Positions 1 to 8,779 of a stretch of 64,000 nt of DNA are shown here, piece by piece. Position 1 is the stretch's first letter. Each line of letters starts with the position of its first letter. Source of the DNA: Serratia liquefaciens ATCC 27592 (GTDB lineage: Bacteria; Pseudomonadota; Gammaproteobacteria; Enterobacterales; Enterobacteriaceae); contig NC_021741.1 of NCBI RefSeq assembly GCF_000422085.1, positions 3,596,001-3,660,000 on the forward strand, written 5' to 3'. The notes beneath the pieces are model-generated. The model saw only the letters and a list, made by a program, of their open reading frames with translations. It searched no databases and was not told the DNA's origin. The position numbers and the translations under genes are program-made.

Positions 1-185
1 CAGCCTTTTTGCAGCTCAATAGCCAACAGCAGCCGTGTTTCTCCTGGCTGCGAGGTGTCAGCGCGGAGTCGCACCTTGGCATGATCGTTGGTCGGGCTTT
101 GCAACCAGCCGCTGTCCGCCGCCTGCAAAGCGGGCAGCCACAGCATTAACAGGCAGACAAACGTCGACCTGATGATATTCAACAT
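1..185 (-). CDS. scsB: ScsB, suppressor of copper sensitivity (5' part, runs off the window edge)
   Basis: About the first 61 residues are visible. They begin with a signal peptide (MLNIIRSTFVCLLMLWLPALQA) and continue AADSGWLQSPTNDHAKVRLR, which matches the periplasmic N-terminal domain of ScsB/DsbD-type thiol:disulfide reductases. ScsB takes electrons from the cytoplasm through its membrane domain and passes them to the thioredoxin-like partners ScsC and ScsD; in Salmonella the locus raises copper tolerance. The start follows a GGAG-containing ribosome binding site. scsA lies 49 bp upstream on the same strand. The catalytic membrane and C-terminal domains lie outside the window, so a DsbD paralogue cannot be excluded, but the scsA neighbour favours ScsB. 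Confidence 0.8.
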   Translation of the reverse strand, partial: MLNIIRSTFVCLLMLWLPALQAADSGWLQSPTNDHAKVRLRADTSQPGETRLLLAIELQKG

Positions 186-234
186 GTTTTTTCTCCATAA
201 ATAAGACAATCACCAAAACAAACGGGCGATTAAC

Positions 235-600
235 TCATTCACGGAAGACGCATAATCGGAGATGCACCCTGAGGGTGGGAGGGGAAATCACTCTGGGAGG
301 AGGAATGCGCAAACGCGCAGCCACGGTAGGCGCCAACAGCGCCAGCAGCAGGCCAAGCCCGAGCAGCACGGTTTCAAACATCACCGGCGGTGAGACCAAT
401 AAGGATTTAGCGCTCAGTTCACAGGGGGTAGGTTGCAGTTCGGCGGCATCGTCGCCGGCGGATGGCGCAGCGCTGGCAGCAGGAATCCCCATCGCTTGCT
501 GCAACGCATGCAGGCTCGCCATGCGCTGAGTCATGCAGGTCAGCACCACCAGGCAAGCCAGGCATAAAAACCATTTCGCAATCCGCTGCTGTTTAACCAT
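235..600 (-). CDS. scsA: ScsA-like copper sensitivity suppressor, small membrane protein (DUF2946 type)
   Basis: The protein has 121 residues. It has an N-terminal hydrophobic anchor at about residues 9-24 and a second one at about 73-94. Between them is a low-complexity Ala/Pro loop with the PCELSAKSL motif that I recognise from ScsA of Salmonella. It is the first gene before scsB, on the same strand and 49 bp apart, so co-transcription is likely. The exact biochemical role is unknown; the family is linked to copper and peroxide tolerance through the scs locus. The C-terminal tail is Arg- and Pro-rich. Confidence 0.7.
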   Translation of the reverse strand: MVKQQRIAKWFLCLACLVVLTCMTQRMASLHALQQAMGIPAASAAPSAGDDAAELQPTPCELSAKSLLVSPPVMFETVLLGLGLLLALLAPTVAARLRIPPPRVISPPTLRVHLRLCVFRE

Positions 601-757
601 GCCGCCCTCAATTCCAAGTCTGCGCTTATCTTAGCGGCGCAGGCGCGTTTAGCAATGTTTTGCCTGTAAAGAAATGTCTTACGACGGTATTGATGACGGG
701 CATTTACGGGTATCATAGGCGCACACCTGCGCTTTTCGCCGGGTACGACGATTATTC

Positions 758-885
758 TTTCCCCAAAGTCATGGGTGTTGCGGCAAGGCGGCAAGCAAGC
801 GAGTCTCGATGAGCTTACTCAGGTAAGTGTTTCGAGTGAGATTGCGCAGACCACACCGCGGCAACGCCAGCTAAACTGGGGGATA
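758..885 (-). repeat. ERIC element, copy 1 (diverged, inverted relative to the others)
   Basis: About 128 bp aligns to the reverse complement of the ERIC copies at 19815, 19960 and 21514. It shares the flank CCCAAAG, the AAGGCGG(T/C)AAG block, the central GATGAGCTTAC...GTAAGTG palindrome, and the terminal GGGGATA. It sits between scsA and flk, 20 bp before the flk start, and is the most diverged of the four copies. Confidence 0.75.
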
Positions 886-905
886 CACAGCGAAGGACAG
901 GTGAT

Positions 906-1934
906 ATGCAACCTTTGAGTGGACCGGGCACCCCGATCGCCAGCGATCGTCCTTCAACCCCGGGCAAAACCACCCCCACAGACGATAGCCCGCTCTCCCC
1001 GGCGCAGCGTACGACGCTGGAGAAGCTGGTGGTCAAAATCATGGCGCTAAGCCCGGCCAAATCCGCAGAGATTTGGGTCACGCTGCGTCACGATCTGCAG
1101 ACAGACAACAGCAGTGAACTGCTGGCGCGTCATTTTCAGCCGGCCGAGCAACTGCTGCAAAACCGTCTGACGCAGGTACAGCAAAACCATGCCAGTCGCC
1201 AACTGATGCAGCAGCTTACCGAACTGTTGCCGCAGGGCAATAACCGCCAGGCGGTGAGTGATTTCATTCGCCAGCAGTTTGGCCACACGGTACTGAGCCA
1301 GTTGAGCCACTCGCAGTTGCAGCAGGTACTGAACCTGTTACAGACCGGCAGCCTGACGATCCCTCACCCGCAGCAAACTGCCACCAGCGATCGCCCGCTG
1401 CTGCCTGCCGAGCATCAAAGCCTGCAACAGCAGGTCACCAAGCTCAGTGCCGCCACCGGCGAGTCGCCGGCCAAGATCTGGCAAACGCTGTTTGATCTGA
1501 CCGGGGTTAAAACCAACGATCCGCTGCCGGCGCGCCACTTCCAACTGCTGAACCAGTTTTTGCAGGTGAAGGTCGCGCTGAGTCCACAAACCGCGCCGAC
1601 GCTGAACAACCTGCTCGCCGTGCTCAAACAGCCGGCGGATGCGCAGGAGCAGCAGCAGTTGAATGACTACTGCCAGTCCCGCTTCAACTGCAATGCCAGC
1701 GCCCCCTTGACCCACCCGCAGATGAGCGACGTCATCAACCAGCTATTTGCACGTCGTCTGGAAAAAGCCGGTCATGCTCAGCCGAGCATCGGCAACGCTA
1801 CCGAGCCGCAACCGCTGCTCAATCCGCTGATTGCCGCCCTGCCCCAGCCGCTGCAAAAAGCGCTGAGCAAACCGGCGGTGACGCTTATCCTGTTCATTTT
1901 GGTGCTAGCTCTGGTATTGGCGCTGGTGTTTTAA
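906..1934 (+). CDS. flk: Flk (RflH), flagellar assembly regulator with C-terminal membrane anchor
   Basis: The protein has 342 residues, close to the 331 of E. coli Flk. It opens with a Pro/Ser-rich linker, followed by two related helical segments (about 30-150 and 160-275) that contain the recognisable RPLLPAEH, LAAATGE-type and IWQ blocks of Flk. It ends with a single hydrophobic anchor at about 322-342 facing a large cytoplasmic domain. Flk couples completion of the hook and P/L rings to substrate switching and FlgM export, preventing premature secretion of late substrates into the periplasm. The gene is near fabB, as in E. coli. The ATG at 906 follows an AGGACAGGTG segment that includes a ribosome binding site. 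Confidence 0.88.
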   Translation: MQPLSGPGTPIASDRPSTPGKTTPTDDSPLSPAQRTTLEKLVVKIMALSPAKSAEIWVTLRHDLQTDNSSELLARHFQPAEQLLQNRLTQVQQNHASRQLMQQLTELLPQGNNRQAVSDFIRQQFGHTVLSQLSHSQLQQVLNLLQTGSLTIPHPQQTATSDRPLLPAEHQSLQQQVTKLSAATGESPAKIWQTLFDLTGVKTNDPLPARHFQLLNQFLQVKVALSPQTAPTLNNLLAVLKQPADAQEQQQLNDYCQSRFNCNASAPLTHPQMSDVINQLFARRLEKAGHAQPSIGNATEPQPLLNPLIAALPQPLQKALSKPAVTLILFILVLALVLALVF

Positions 1935-2029
1935 CGCCTTCCCTTCCCAAACGATTTCTGGCCTGTGGATGCCCTGTCCAGGGCCAGACTCGAATGCTGA
2001 TGTTAACTTCGCGGTAACTCCGGCCAACG

Positions 2030-2485
2030 TCAGGCGCAGCCACAGTCCTCTCCACTGGCACTTCCCACCAGCGAGCCCGGCTGTTCACCGGTGGCCAGGG
2101 GATGACCATCACGTATCCAGAAGTCCAATCCACCAATCAGCTCTTTCACCCGCAGCCCCTGTTGAGCCAGTTTGTAAGCCCCTTTGGTCGAACCGTTGCA
2201 GCCGATGCCATCGCAATAAGTGACGTAGACCTTGTCGCGATCCAGATGCGCCGTGCCCGCCTCGTTCATCAACCGGTGCGGCAAACTGATAGCGCCGGGA
2301 ATATGCCCGGCCGCATAGAGTGCCTCTGCACGGGTATCGATCACCAGGATCTCACTGACCCCGTTGCGCAGATCCTCCGCCACGTCCCACGCATCCGCGT
2401 AATAACTCAACTTTGCGGCCAGATAATCCAGGCTCTGGGCCGCGCTGCCCGGTGGAAAAGCCAAAACCAATGAAGATACCGCCAT
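2030..2485 (-). CDS. Rhodanese-domain sulfurtransferase-like protein
   Basis: The protein has 151 residues. Residues 20-130 form a single rhodanese domain: LVIDTRAEALYAAGHIPGA, then the active-site loop YCDGIGCNGS with a Cys at the catalytic position, then GLRVKELIGGLDFW. This fold carries sulfur as a persulfide; the substrate is unknown. The C-terminus ends in an unusual Cys-Gly-Cys-Ala tail. I chose the ATG at 2485 because AGGAG lies just upstream; longer versions would run through the neighbouring regulator's start. It is divergent from the MocR-type regulator, which suggests that regulator controls it. Confidence 0.8.
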   Translation of the reverse strand: MAVSSLVLAFPPGSAAQSLDYLAAKLSYYADAWDVAEDLRNGVSEILVIDTRAEALYAAGHIPGAISLPHRLMNEAGTAHLDRDKVYVTYCDGIGCNGSTKGAYKLAQQGLRVKELIGGLDFWIRDGHPLATGEQPGSLVGSASGEDCGCA

Positions 2486-2578
2486 GGAATTCACTCCTGT
2501 AGAGAAAGACTGATGACAATATTGCCTGATTTTGGTCTTATGCTTGATACCCATTTTCGCCCATGGATAAGTCCCATT

Positions 2579-4012
2579 ATGGCTAACGCACTGCCCACTC
2601 TGTTTCATCAACCGGAACACGCCGGTGGCACCTTGCGTGAACGCGTCTGCAGCACGCTGCGCCGGGCTATTCATCATGGGGCTCTTGGCCCTGGGCAACG
2701 CTTGCCCTCATCGCGGGTCCTGGCTGAAGATTTGGGCGTCTCGCGCGTAACCACCGAAGCAGCCTATGCCCAGTTGGAAGCCGAAGGCTATCTGCAGCGC
2801 CGCGTTGGTCAAGGCACCTTCGTGGCGATCAACATCGTCAAGTCACCACCCGCCGCCAAAGTCAGCGGCGAACCCCGCCTTTCACAACGCGGCACGCAGA
2901 TCGCGCAAACCGGTGGCTGCCACGATCCATTGCAGCCTCTGCCCTTCGCTGCCGGTTCGCCTGATTTACGTGCTTTCCCACTAAAACTGTGGAAACAGCT
3001 CACCGCTCAACAACTGCGTCTGCGTGGGGAAGCTCTGATGCGCTATGGCGATCCTCAGGGCTACTTTCCGCTACGCGAAGCCATTGCCGGCTATATCAGC
3101 CAGACGCGCGGCGTTAACTGCGATGCGCAGCAGGTCGTGGTGCTGACCAGTTCGCAGCAGGCCCTGCAGCTGATTGCCACCCTGCTGTTGGATAGCGGTG
3201 ACAAGGTGTGGATGGAAGACCCCGGTTATCGCGGTGCCAGAAACGCCTTTAGCAGCGTCGGAGCCGAACTTGTCCCGGTCAAGGTGGACGACGCCGGACT
3301 GATGCCCGATGAACACCTGCCTGCACCTCGACTGATTTACCTGACGCCCTCGCATCAATACCCCACCGGCGTAGCACTCAGCCTGCCACGCAGGCTCGAG
3401 TTGCTGGCGCTGGCACAACGGCAGCGGGCCTGGATTATTGAAGATGATTACGACAGCGAGTTTCACTATGACGGCCAGCCGATGCCGGCGATGCAGGGGT
3501 TGGATCGGCACGGCAACGTGCTTTATCTGGGCACCTTTTCCAAGGCGCTGTTTCCTTCCCTACGGCTGGCTTATGTGGTGTTGCCACCGGCGTTAGTGGA
3601 GCCTTTTACCACCGCACGCACGGTATACGACGGCCACAGCGCCCAATTGATGCAGGCGGTGACCGCCGAATTTATCCAGCAGGGGCACTTTGCCGCCCAT
3701 ATCCGCTATATGCGCCAGCTGTACCGCAGCCGACGTGACCTGTTACTGGCGGAGGTGCAGGAAAAGCTTGGGCATTTCGCCACCCCGCAACCGGCAGGGG
3801 GAGGCTTGCAGCTCAGCGTTTGGCTGCCGCCCGGGCAGGAGAGCGCCCTGACTCAGCAGGCGCAGCGCCTGGGCATAGTCACGCCCGGATTGACGGCACA
3901 GTACCAAACCCCGAGCCTGCAGCGCGACGGCTGGCTGCTGGGCTTTTCCGCCCTGACACCGGGCGAGATCCGCGCCGCCGTCGAGCGGTTGACGCGGATC
4001 TCGCCTGCTTGA
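2579..4012 (+). CDS. MocR-type regulator (GntR winged helix fused to class I aminotransferase domain)
   Basis: Residues about 18-90 are a GntR winged helix (LPSSRVLAEDLGVSRVTTEAAY). The rest is a fold type I aminotransferase-like domain with IIEDDYDSEFHYD and the PLP lysine in FSKALFPSLRLAY. MocR proteins sense pyridoxal phosphate or amino compounds and regulate vitamin B6, GABA, taurine or sulfur metabolism genes, often divergent ones. Here the divergent gene is a rhodanese. An in-frame ATG at 2513 would leave only 27 bp between the two starts; the ATG at 2579 leaves 93 bp, enough for divergent promoters, so I prefer it although neither has a strong ribosome binding site. Confidence 0.85.
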   Translation: MANALPTLFHQPEHAGGTLRERVCSTLRRAIHHGALGPGQRLPSSRVLAEDLGVSRVTTEAAYAQLEAEGYLQRRVGQGTFVAINIVKSPPAAKVSGEPRLSQRGTQIAQTGGCHDPLQPLPFAAGSPDLRAFPLKLWKQLTAQQLRLRGEALMRYGDPQGYFPLREAIAGYISQTRGVNCDAQQVVVLTSSQQALQLIATLLLDSGDKVWMEDPGYRGARNAFSSVGAELVPVKVDDAGLMPDEHLPAPRLIYLTPSHQYPTGVALSLPRRLELLALAQRQRAWIIEDDYDSEFHYDGQPMPAMQGLDRHGNVLYLGTFSKALFPSLRLAYVVLPPALVEPFTTARTVYDGHSAQLMQAVTAEFIQQGHFAAHIRYMRQLYRSRRDLLLAEVQEKLGHFATPQPAGGGLQLSVWLPPGQESALTQQAQRLGIVTPGLTAQYQTPSLQRDGWLLGFSALTPGEIRAAVERLTRISPA

Positions 4013-4044
4013 CCTTGCGGGGCGCTTGGCGGCCCCGAGTCAGG

Positions 4045-4941
4045 TTATTGCTCGGTCAACCGCAGCTCGGCCACCAACGGCAGGTGATCGCTGACTGCCG
4101 GCCAGTGAATGCCGTTCCAGTCGCCGCTGGCGTTCGGCACCGTCAGGCTGTCCAGATGCCAGCGCTGGGCATTGCCGCTAAAGATATAATCGACCTTGAT
4201 TTCGGCGTTTTCCGCCGGCCAGCTGCGGCCATCCTGCTGCTTGGGCATGATGTCGTTCCAATAGCGGCTCAGCTCAGTCCAGGTGACGCTGCCCGGTACG
4301 TCGTTCATGTCGCCGAACAACAGCTTGATACCGCGCATTTCAATCGTGCGGTCATTCAGTTCGCGCACCTGATCCAGCCGCATCGCCGGATCTTCCTTGG
4401 TGTCCAGATGGGTATTGATCAGGGTAATCGGCGCCGGGAACTCGGGCACGTCGGTCTGGGCGCTGAATGCAATTCGCTGTTCGCGCTGACCGGAAGGCAA
4501 CGGGTAAATTTTGCTGTCATGCAGCGGGTATTTCGATAGGAACGCCAGCCCATATTCGCCGCCGTCAAAATCAATCGCGCGGCCGAACGCGACGTGCATA
4601 CCGGTCAGTTTGGCCAGTTCCTCCGCCTGATCGAGCTTGCCGCTGCGGCCGGTCAGTTTGTCCACCTCCTGCAGCGCCACCACATCGACATTCATCGCCT
4701 TGATCGCTTTGGCGATTGCGGTCATGTCGCTGACCTTGCCGGCGGCGATATTGAAGCTGGCTACGCGGATCTTCGGTGCCTGCTCCAGGCTATAGGTTTT
4801 GTTTTTCAGACCGCCAAGCGCACTGGCCACTTCACGGCTATTGGCGTTGCTGTTGGCATGGCCACCATCGGTGGATGACCAGGCCGTATGCGATATTCCC
4901 AGGGATAACAAAGTGATAAGTAAAGCATGACGTGAGCGCAT
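4045..4941 (-). CDS. Secreted endonuclease/exonuclease/phosphatase (EEP) family protein
   Basis: The protein has 298 residues. A signal peptide (LLITLLSLGISHTAWSS) precedes a complete EEP fold. Visible motifs are VASFNIAAG, the metal-binding ALQEVD, NTHLD, LLFGDMND and the C-terminal SDHLPLVAEL with its catalytic Asp-His pair. Members cleave phosphodiester bonds in nucleic acids, inositides or sphingomyelin; the substrate cannot be read from sequence. The signal peptide points to the periplasm or export. The ATG at 4941 follows AAGGAGA. It is divergent from pepT. Confidence 0.8.
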   Translation of the reverse strand: MRSRHALLITLLSLGISHTAWSSTDGGHANSNANSREVASALGGLKNKTYSLEQAPKIRVASFNIAAGKVSDMTAIAKAIKAMNVDVVALQEVDKLTGRSGKLDQAEELAKLTGMHVAFGRAIDFDGGEYGLAFLSKYPLHDSKIYPLPSGQREQRIAFSAQTDVPEFPAPITLINTHLDTKEDPAMRLDQVRELNDRTIEMRGIKLLFGDMNDVPGSVTWTELSRYWNDIMPKQQDGRSWPAENAEIKVDYIFSGNAQRWHLDSLTVPNASGDWNGIHWPAVSDHLPLVAELRLTEQ

Positions 4942-5155
4942 GTATTCTCCTTTAACGATCCTATTATTTGGGGGCACCCGTTCCCCCACAGCTAACAACG
5001 ATTTTGCCGCAGTTACCCGAGACTATTTCCTAGTTGTGCCGCTATTTTTTTATTCTGCGCGGCATCTCGCATTCCGGCAGCGAAAGCATTGCACCATTGG
5101 ACAACCGGCTGATTTAGCTTTAAAACCGTTAGACCGCTTATCGAGAGGAACCCGC

Positions 5156-6388
5156 ATGACCAGCGCCATTGCCGAACAGCTCACCGAACGTTTCTTCCGC
5201 TATCTGGCGGTGACCAGCCAGAGCGACGCCGCCGCAACCACCTTGCCCAGCACGCCGGGCCAACATGATATGGCCAAGCTGCTGGCGGCCGAACTGCGCC
5301 AGCTAGGCATGCAAGACGTGCAAATCGACGATCACGCTACCGTGACCGCCCGCAAACCCGGCAATCAGCCAGGCGCTCCGCGTATCGGCTTTATCACCCA
5401 TATCGATACCGTTGACGTTGGCCTGTCGGCCCATATTCACCCGCAGCGCCTGCGCTTTACCGGCCAGGATTTGTGCCTGAATGCCGAACACGATATCTGG
5501 CTACGCACCGCCGAACATCCGGAGATCCTGGCCTATCCGAATGAAGAAATTATTTTCAGCGACGGCACCAGCGTGCTCGGCGCCGATAACAAAGCGGCGG
5601 TCACGGTGGTCATGACCCTGCTGGCCAACCTGAGCGCCTCCGATCGCCACGGCGACATTGTGGTGGCCTTTGTCCCGGATGAGGAAATTGGCCTGCGCGG
5701 CGCCAAAGCGCTGGATCTGACGCGTTTCGAGGTGGATTTTGCCTATACCATCGACTGCTGCGAGTTGGGGGAAGTGGTGTATGAGAACTTCAATGCCGCA
5801 GGTGCGGAGATCCGTATCGAAGGGGTCACCGCGCACCCCATGTCGGCGAAGAACGTGCTGATCAACCCGATTCGCATCGCCAACGACATCATCAACCAAT
5901 TCGACATCAAGGACACGCCGGAACATACCGAGGGGCGCGAAGGCTACTTCTGGTTCAACGATCTGACCGCCAATGCCAACCTCGCTACGTTGAAAGTGTC
6001 GATCCGCGATTTTGACCTGGCCGGGTTCAATGCGCGTAAAGAGCGCATTCAGGAAGTGGTGCAACAGGTGGCGGCAAACTACCCGCGCGCCAAGGTCAGC
6101 TGCAAGGTGACGGATATCTACAGCAATATCAGCAACTCTATCGGGGAAGACCAGCGAGCCATTGAGCTGATTTTCGGTGCCCTGGCCGCCCACGGCATTC
6201 CCCCCAAGGTGATCCCGATGCGCGGCGGCACCGACGGCGCCGCACTCTCCAGCCGTGGGCTGCTGACGCCGAACTACTTCACCGGCGCGCACAATTTCCA
6301 TTCGCGCTTTGAGTTTCTGCCGATCAGCGCCTTTGTAAAATCCTATCAGGTGACTCGCAGCATCTGCTTGCTGGCGGCACGCGGTTAG
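5156..6388 (+). CDS. pepT: Peptidase T (tripeptide aminopeptidase, M20B)
   Basis: The protein has 410 residues, the usual PepT length. It is a cytoplasmic di-zinc aminopeptidase that removes the N-terminal residue from tripeptides. Metal-site motifs are in order: THIDTVD (His82), the bridging Asp in LGADNKAA, the catalytic PDEEIG, the Asp in TIDCCELGEV, and the final His in GAHNFHS. The dimerisation domain lies at about 205-310 (GVTAHPMSAKN). The ATG at 5156 follows GAGAGGAA; the upstream in-frame extension is non-coding in character. In E. coli pepT is induced without oxygen through FNR; I found no clear FNR box here. Confidence 0.95.
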   Translation: MTSAIAEQLTERFFRYLAVTSQSDAAATTLPSTPGQHDMAKLLAAELRQLGMQDVQIDDHATVTARKPGNQPGAPRIGFITHIDTVDVGLSAHIHPQRLRFTGQDLCLNAEHDIWLRTAEHPEILAYPNEEIIFSDGTSVLGADNKAAVTVVMTLLANLSASDRHGDIVVAFVPDEEIGLRGAKALDLTRFEVDFAYTIDCCELGEVVYENFNAAGAEIRIEGVTAHPMSAKNVLINPIRIANDIINQFDIKDTPEHTEGREGYFWFNDLTANANLATLKVSIRDFDLAGFNARKERIQEVVQQVAANYPRAKVSCKVTDIYSNISNSIGEDQRAIELIFGALAAHGIPPKVIPMRGGTDGAALSSRGLLTPNYFTGAHNFHSRFEFLPISAFVKSYQVTRSICLLAARG

Positions 6389-6402
6389 ACGCCATAGTTA
6401 AC

Positions 6403-6433
6403 AAGCGCGGTATGGCAGGAAAATACCGCGCTT
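6403..6433. terminator. Bidirectional hairpin between pepT and ybiR
   Basis: An 11-bp perfect stem (AAGCGCGGTAT at 6403-6413 with its complement at 6423-6433) lies between two convergent genes and overlaps the ybiR stop codon. There is no long T tract, but the position fits a shared terminator. Confidence 0.65.
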
Positions 6434-7544
6434 AAGCCAACAGCCAGCCAAGCAAGCCGGCCCAGACCAGTAACGGCAACGAATAGTAATGAAATTTCAG
6501 CCAAATTTTGCGCTCGTCCGCCATACGCAGCGCAATCAGGTTCGCCAGCGAACCGATCGCCAGCCCAAAGCCACCGGCGTTGACCGCAAAGGCCAGCAGT
6601 TGGCTGGAAGGCACGTAGTTGAGCATTAAAATGGTCGCCGGCACGTTGCTGATCACCTGCGACAGGCCAATCCCCAAAGCGTAAATGCCCCCGTTACCCA
6701 GCGTAGCGATATCGGCGAACCAAGGCTGGATCGCCTGCAAGCGGGTAAACAGCCCCACGTCGATGAACATGGCGATAAAGACGAAAATCAGGCTCCAGTC
6801 GATCTGCAGCAATACCCGACGCGCCAGCAGCAAAAAACCGACGAACACCGCCAACAGGCCATACAGCGGCAGATCAAGATCCAGACACAGCAGAAAAATC
6901 ACGTACAGCGCCACACAGCCCAGCAACTGGCGTAGCTGATACGGATAACCTTCGGTGTGCGGCGCTTTAACGATATCCCGCGCCGGGAAGCAGAACCCGG
7001 TCAGCAGCAGCAAACTGACCAGCATCACCACGCCAAACGGTGCCATTTGGCCAATGAACCCCAGGAAAGAGAGTGAAGACTTGCTCCACAGCAGAATGTT
7101 TTGCGGGTTGCCAATCGGCGTCAGCAATGAACCGGCATTGACCGCCAGCGCCTGGAAGATAATCAACCGGCCAATCGGTACCGACGACAGTTTTTTCAGC
7201 GTGATGGTCAGCGGAATGACGATAAACAACGCCACGTCGTTGGTCAGGAACGACGACAGCAACGCGGCGGAAAACACCAGAAACAGCGCCAATCGCCGCT
7301 CGCTGTGCAGCGTATTGATGATTTTGCGGCCAACAAAATCGAAATAACCGCTGACCTCGACGCCCTTGGTGAGTAACATCAATCCAAGCAGCGTAATGAT
7401 GGTGCGCCAATCGATAAAACTGTTTAACGCAGGCAGCTGTTGCGGATTAAAGGCCGCCATCAGTACGCCGACTAACAGCAAAATATGCAAAAAACGATCT
7501 TTCAGGAACGGCTGAATCAGCCGGGAAACGGCGTTTGAACTCAT
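6432..7544 (-). CDS. ybiR: YbiR, ArsB/NhaD-type ion transporter family membrane protein
   Basis: The protein has 370 residues with about ten membrane segments. It matches E. coli YbiR (372 residues) in several blocks: DWRTIITLLGLMLLTKGVEVSGYFD, FLTNDVALFIVIPLT, NAGSLLTPIGNPQNI, and IGLSQVISNVPATILMLNYVP. The repeated TNDVA/GNPQN and SNVPA motifs are the two half-site signatures of the ion transporter superfamily (citrate, sulfate, arsenite or Na+/H+). The substrate of YbiR is not established. It is convergent with pepT and divergent from the ApbE gene. Confidence 0.85.
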   Translation of the reverse strand: MSSNAVSRLIQPFLKDRFLHILLLVGVLMAAFNPQQLPALNSFIDWRTIITLLGLMLLTKGVEVSGYFDFVGRKIINTLHSERRLALFLVFSAALLSSFLTNDVALFIVIPLTITLKKLSSVPIGRLIIFQALAVNAGSLLTPIGNPQNILLWSKSSLSFLGFIGQMAPFGVVMLVSLLLLTGFCFPARDIVKAPHTEGYPYQLRQLLGCVALYVIFLLCLDLDLPLYGLLAVFVGFLLLARRVLLQIDWSLIFVFIAMFIDVGLFTRLQAIQPWFADIATLGNGGIYALGIGLSQVISNVPATILMLNYVPSSQLLAFAVNAGGFGLAIGSLANLIALRMADERKIWLKFHYYSLPLLVWAGLLGWLLA

Positions 7545-7701
7545 GTTGAGCGCTTCAAAAAAACAACCAGGGATCAGGAACCAGACGTTAGCCCAAGCAC
7601 GGCGGCAACGCCAGCAAAATGCTCTTTTACCGTTAACTGCTTTTCATTTGCCGCGCTTTACTTTATTTGTAGCGCCTTTCACTGTTCCAAAGGATGTTTT
7701 C

Positions 7702-8733
7702 ATGGCTAACGTTTTTGCCAAAGGGCTGTTGCTGAGTGTGACCATCGGCTTACTGGCTGCCTGTAATGACCCGGATACCCGCCCGCAGATCGACATTGAA
7801 GGCAAAACCATGGGCACCTTCTACAGCGTCAAGGTCAGCGGTGACGTGGCGGTCAATAAACAGCAGTTGCAACAGCAGATTGACGCCGTGCTGGAACGCG
7901 CCAATGACGATATCTCCACCTATCGCAATGATTCTGTGCTTTCGCGTTTTAATCAAACCCAGAGTACCGAGCCACAACCGATCCCGCGCGGAATGGCGGA
8001 TATTATCCTGATGGCTCAGCGCATTGGCCGCGACACTCAGGGCGCGATGAATATCACCGTGGGTCCGCTGGTGAATTTATGGGGCTTTGGCCCAGACAAG
8101 CGTGTGGTCAAGGTACCGAGCCAACAGCAAATAGAGGCGGCACAAAAAAATATTGGCCTGCAGCACCTCAAGCTACTCAGCGACAGCCGTGGCGAATGGC
8201 TGCAAAAGGACTTGCCCGGGATGTATGTTGATCTCTCGACGTTGGGCGAAGGCTATGGCGTCGATCAGTTGGTGCAGCTGATGGCCCGTAATGGTATCAC
8301 CCATTATCTGGTGTCGGTCGGCGGTGCGGTTTCCTCGCGCGGCGTTAACGGGCAGGGCAAACCCTGGCGCGTGGCGATCCAAAAACCGACCGACCGCGAA
8401 AATGCGGTTCAGGCGCTGGTTGATTTGCAGGGTTACGGCATCAGCACCGCCGGCAGCTACCGCAACTATTTTGAACAGGACGGGCAGCGCTATTCGCACG
8501 TGATCGATCCCACAACCGGCAAGCCGATTACTCATCGCCTGGTCTCCGCTACGGTGATAGCGCCCACCGCGCTGGAAGCCGACGGCTGGGATACCGGGTT
8601 GATGGTGTTGGGGACGGAAAAAGCGCTCAAACTGGCGGAAGAAAAAGGCTTGGCGGTTTACCTGATCAGCAAAACCGATGATGGGTTCAGCGCCGTAATG
8701 ACGCCGCAGTTCAAGGCGTTTCTGGTGAAATAG
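7702..8733 (+). CDS. apbE: ApbE family FAD:protein FMN transferase, lipoprotein
   Basis: The protein has 343 residues. A lipobox (LLAAC) ends the signal peptide, so it should be an inner-membrane-anchored periplasmic lipoprotein. Family motifs are GKTMGTFYSVKV, DDISTYRNDSVLSRFN, VDLSTLGEGYGVD, VSVGGAVSSRG, GISTAGSYRNY and HVIDPTTGKPI. ApbE transfers FMN from FAD to a Thr of target proteins such as RnfG and NqrC. Neither rnf nor nqr is nearby. The ATG at 7702 follows AAAGGATG; the in-frame extension back to 7543 has no signal-peptide character. Confidence 0.9.
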   Translation: MANVFAKGLLLSVTIGLLAACNDPDTRPQIDIEGKTMGTFYSVKVSGDVAVNKQQLQQQIDAVLERANDDISTYRNDSVLSRFNQTQSTEPQPIPRGMADIILMAQRIGRDTQGAMNITVGPLVNLWGFGPDKRVVKVPSQQQIEAAQKNIGLQHLKLLSDSRGEWLQKDLPGMYVDLSTLGEGYGVDQLVQLMARNGITHYLVSVGGAVSSRGVNGQGKPWRVAIQKPTDRENAVQALVDLQGYGISTAGSYRNYFEQDGQRYSHVIDPTTGKPITHRLVSATVIAPTALEADGWDTGLMVLGTEKALKLAEEKGLAVYLISKTDDGFSAVMTPQFKAFLVK

Positions 8734-8750
8734 TTTCTGTGCGGTAAAGA

Positions 8751-8774
8751 CGGGGCGCAGTGCACTGCGCCCCG
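8751..8774. terminator. Perfect 24-bp palindrome between apbE and cusA
   Basis: CGGGGCGCAGTG is followed directly by its reverse complement, so the two convergent genes share a GC-rich stem with almost no loop. CTTTT follows on the + strand at about 8783. This is likely a bidirectional terminator. Confidence 0.65.
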
Positions 8775-8779
8775 CTTGC

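Noticed and set aside
1957..1985. TCTGGCC / GGCCAGA hairpin after flk
   Set aside because: Pairing is short, the loop is long and no T tract follows, so it was not called a terminator.
2513..2578. Upstream ATG at 2513 as start of the MocR regulator
   Set aside because: It would leave 27 bp between divergent start codons and adds 22 residues unlike family N-termini; kept only as an alternative.
5501..6301. A 266-codon minus-strand frame inside pepT
   Set aside because: Antisense shadow of peptidase T with no recognisable motif.
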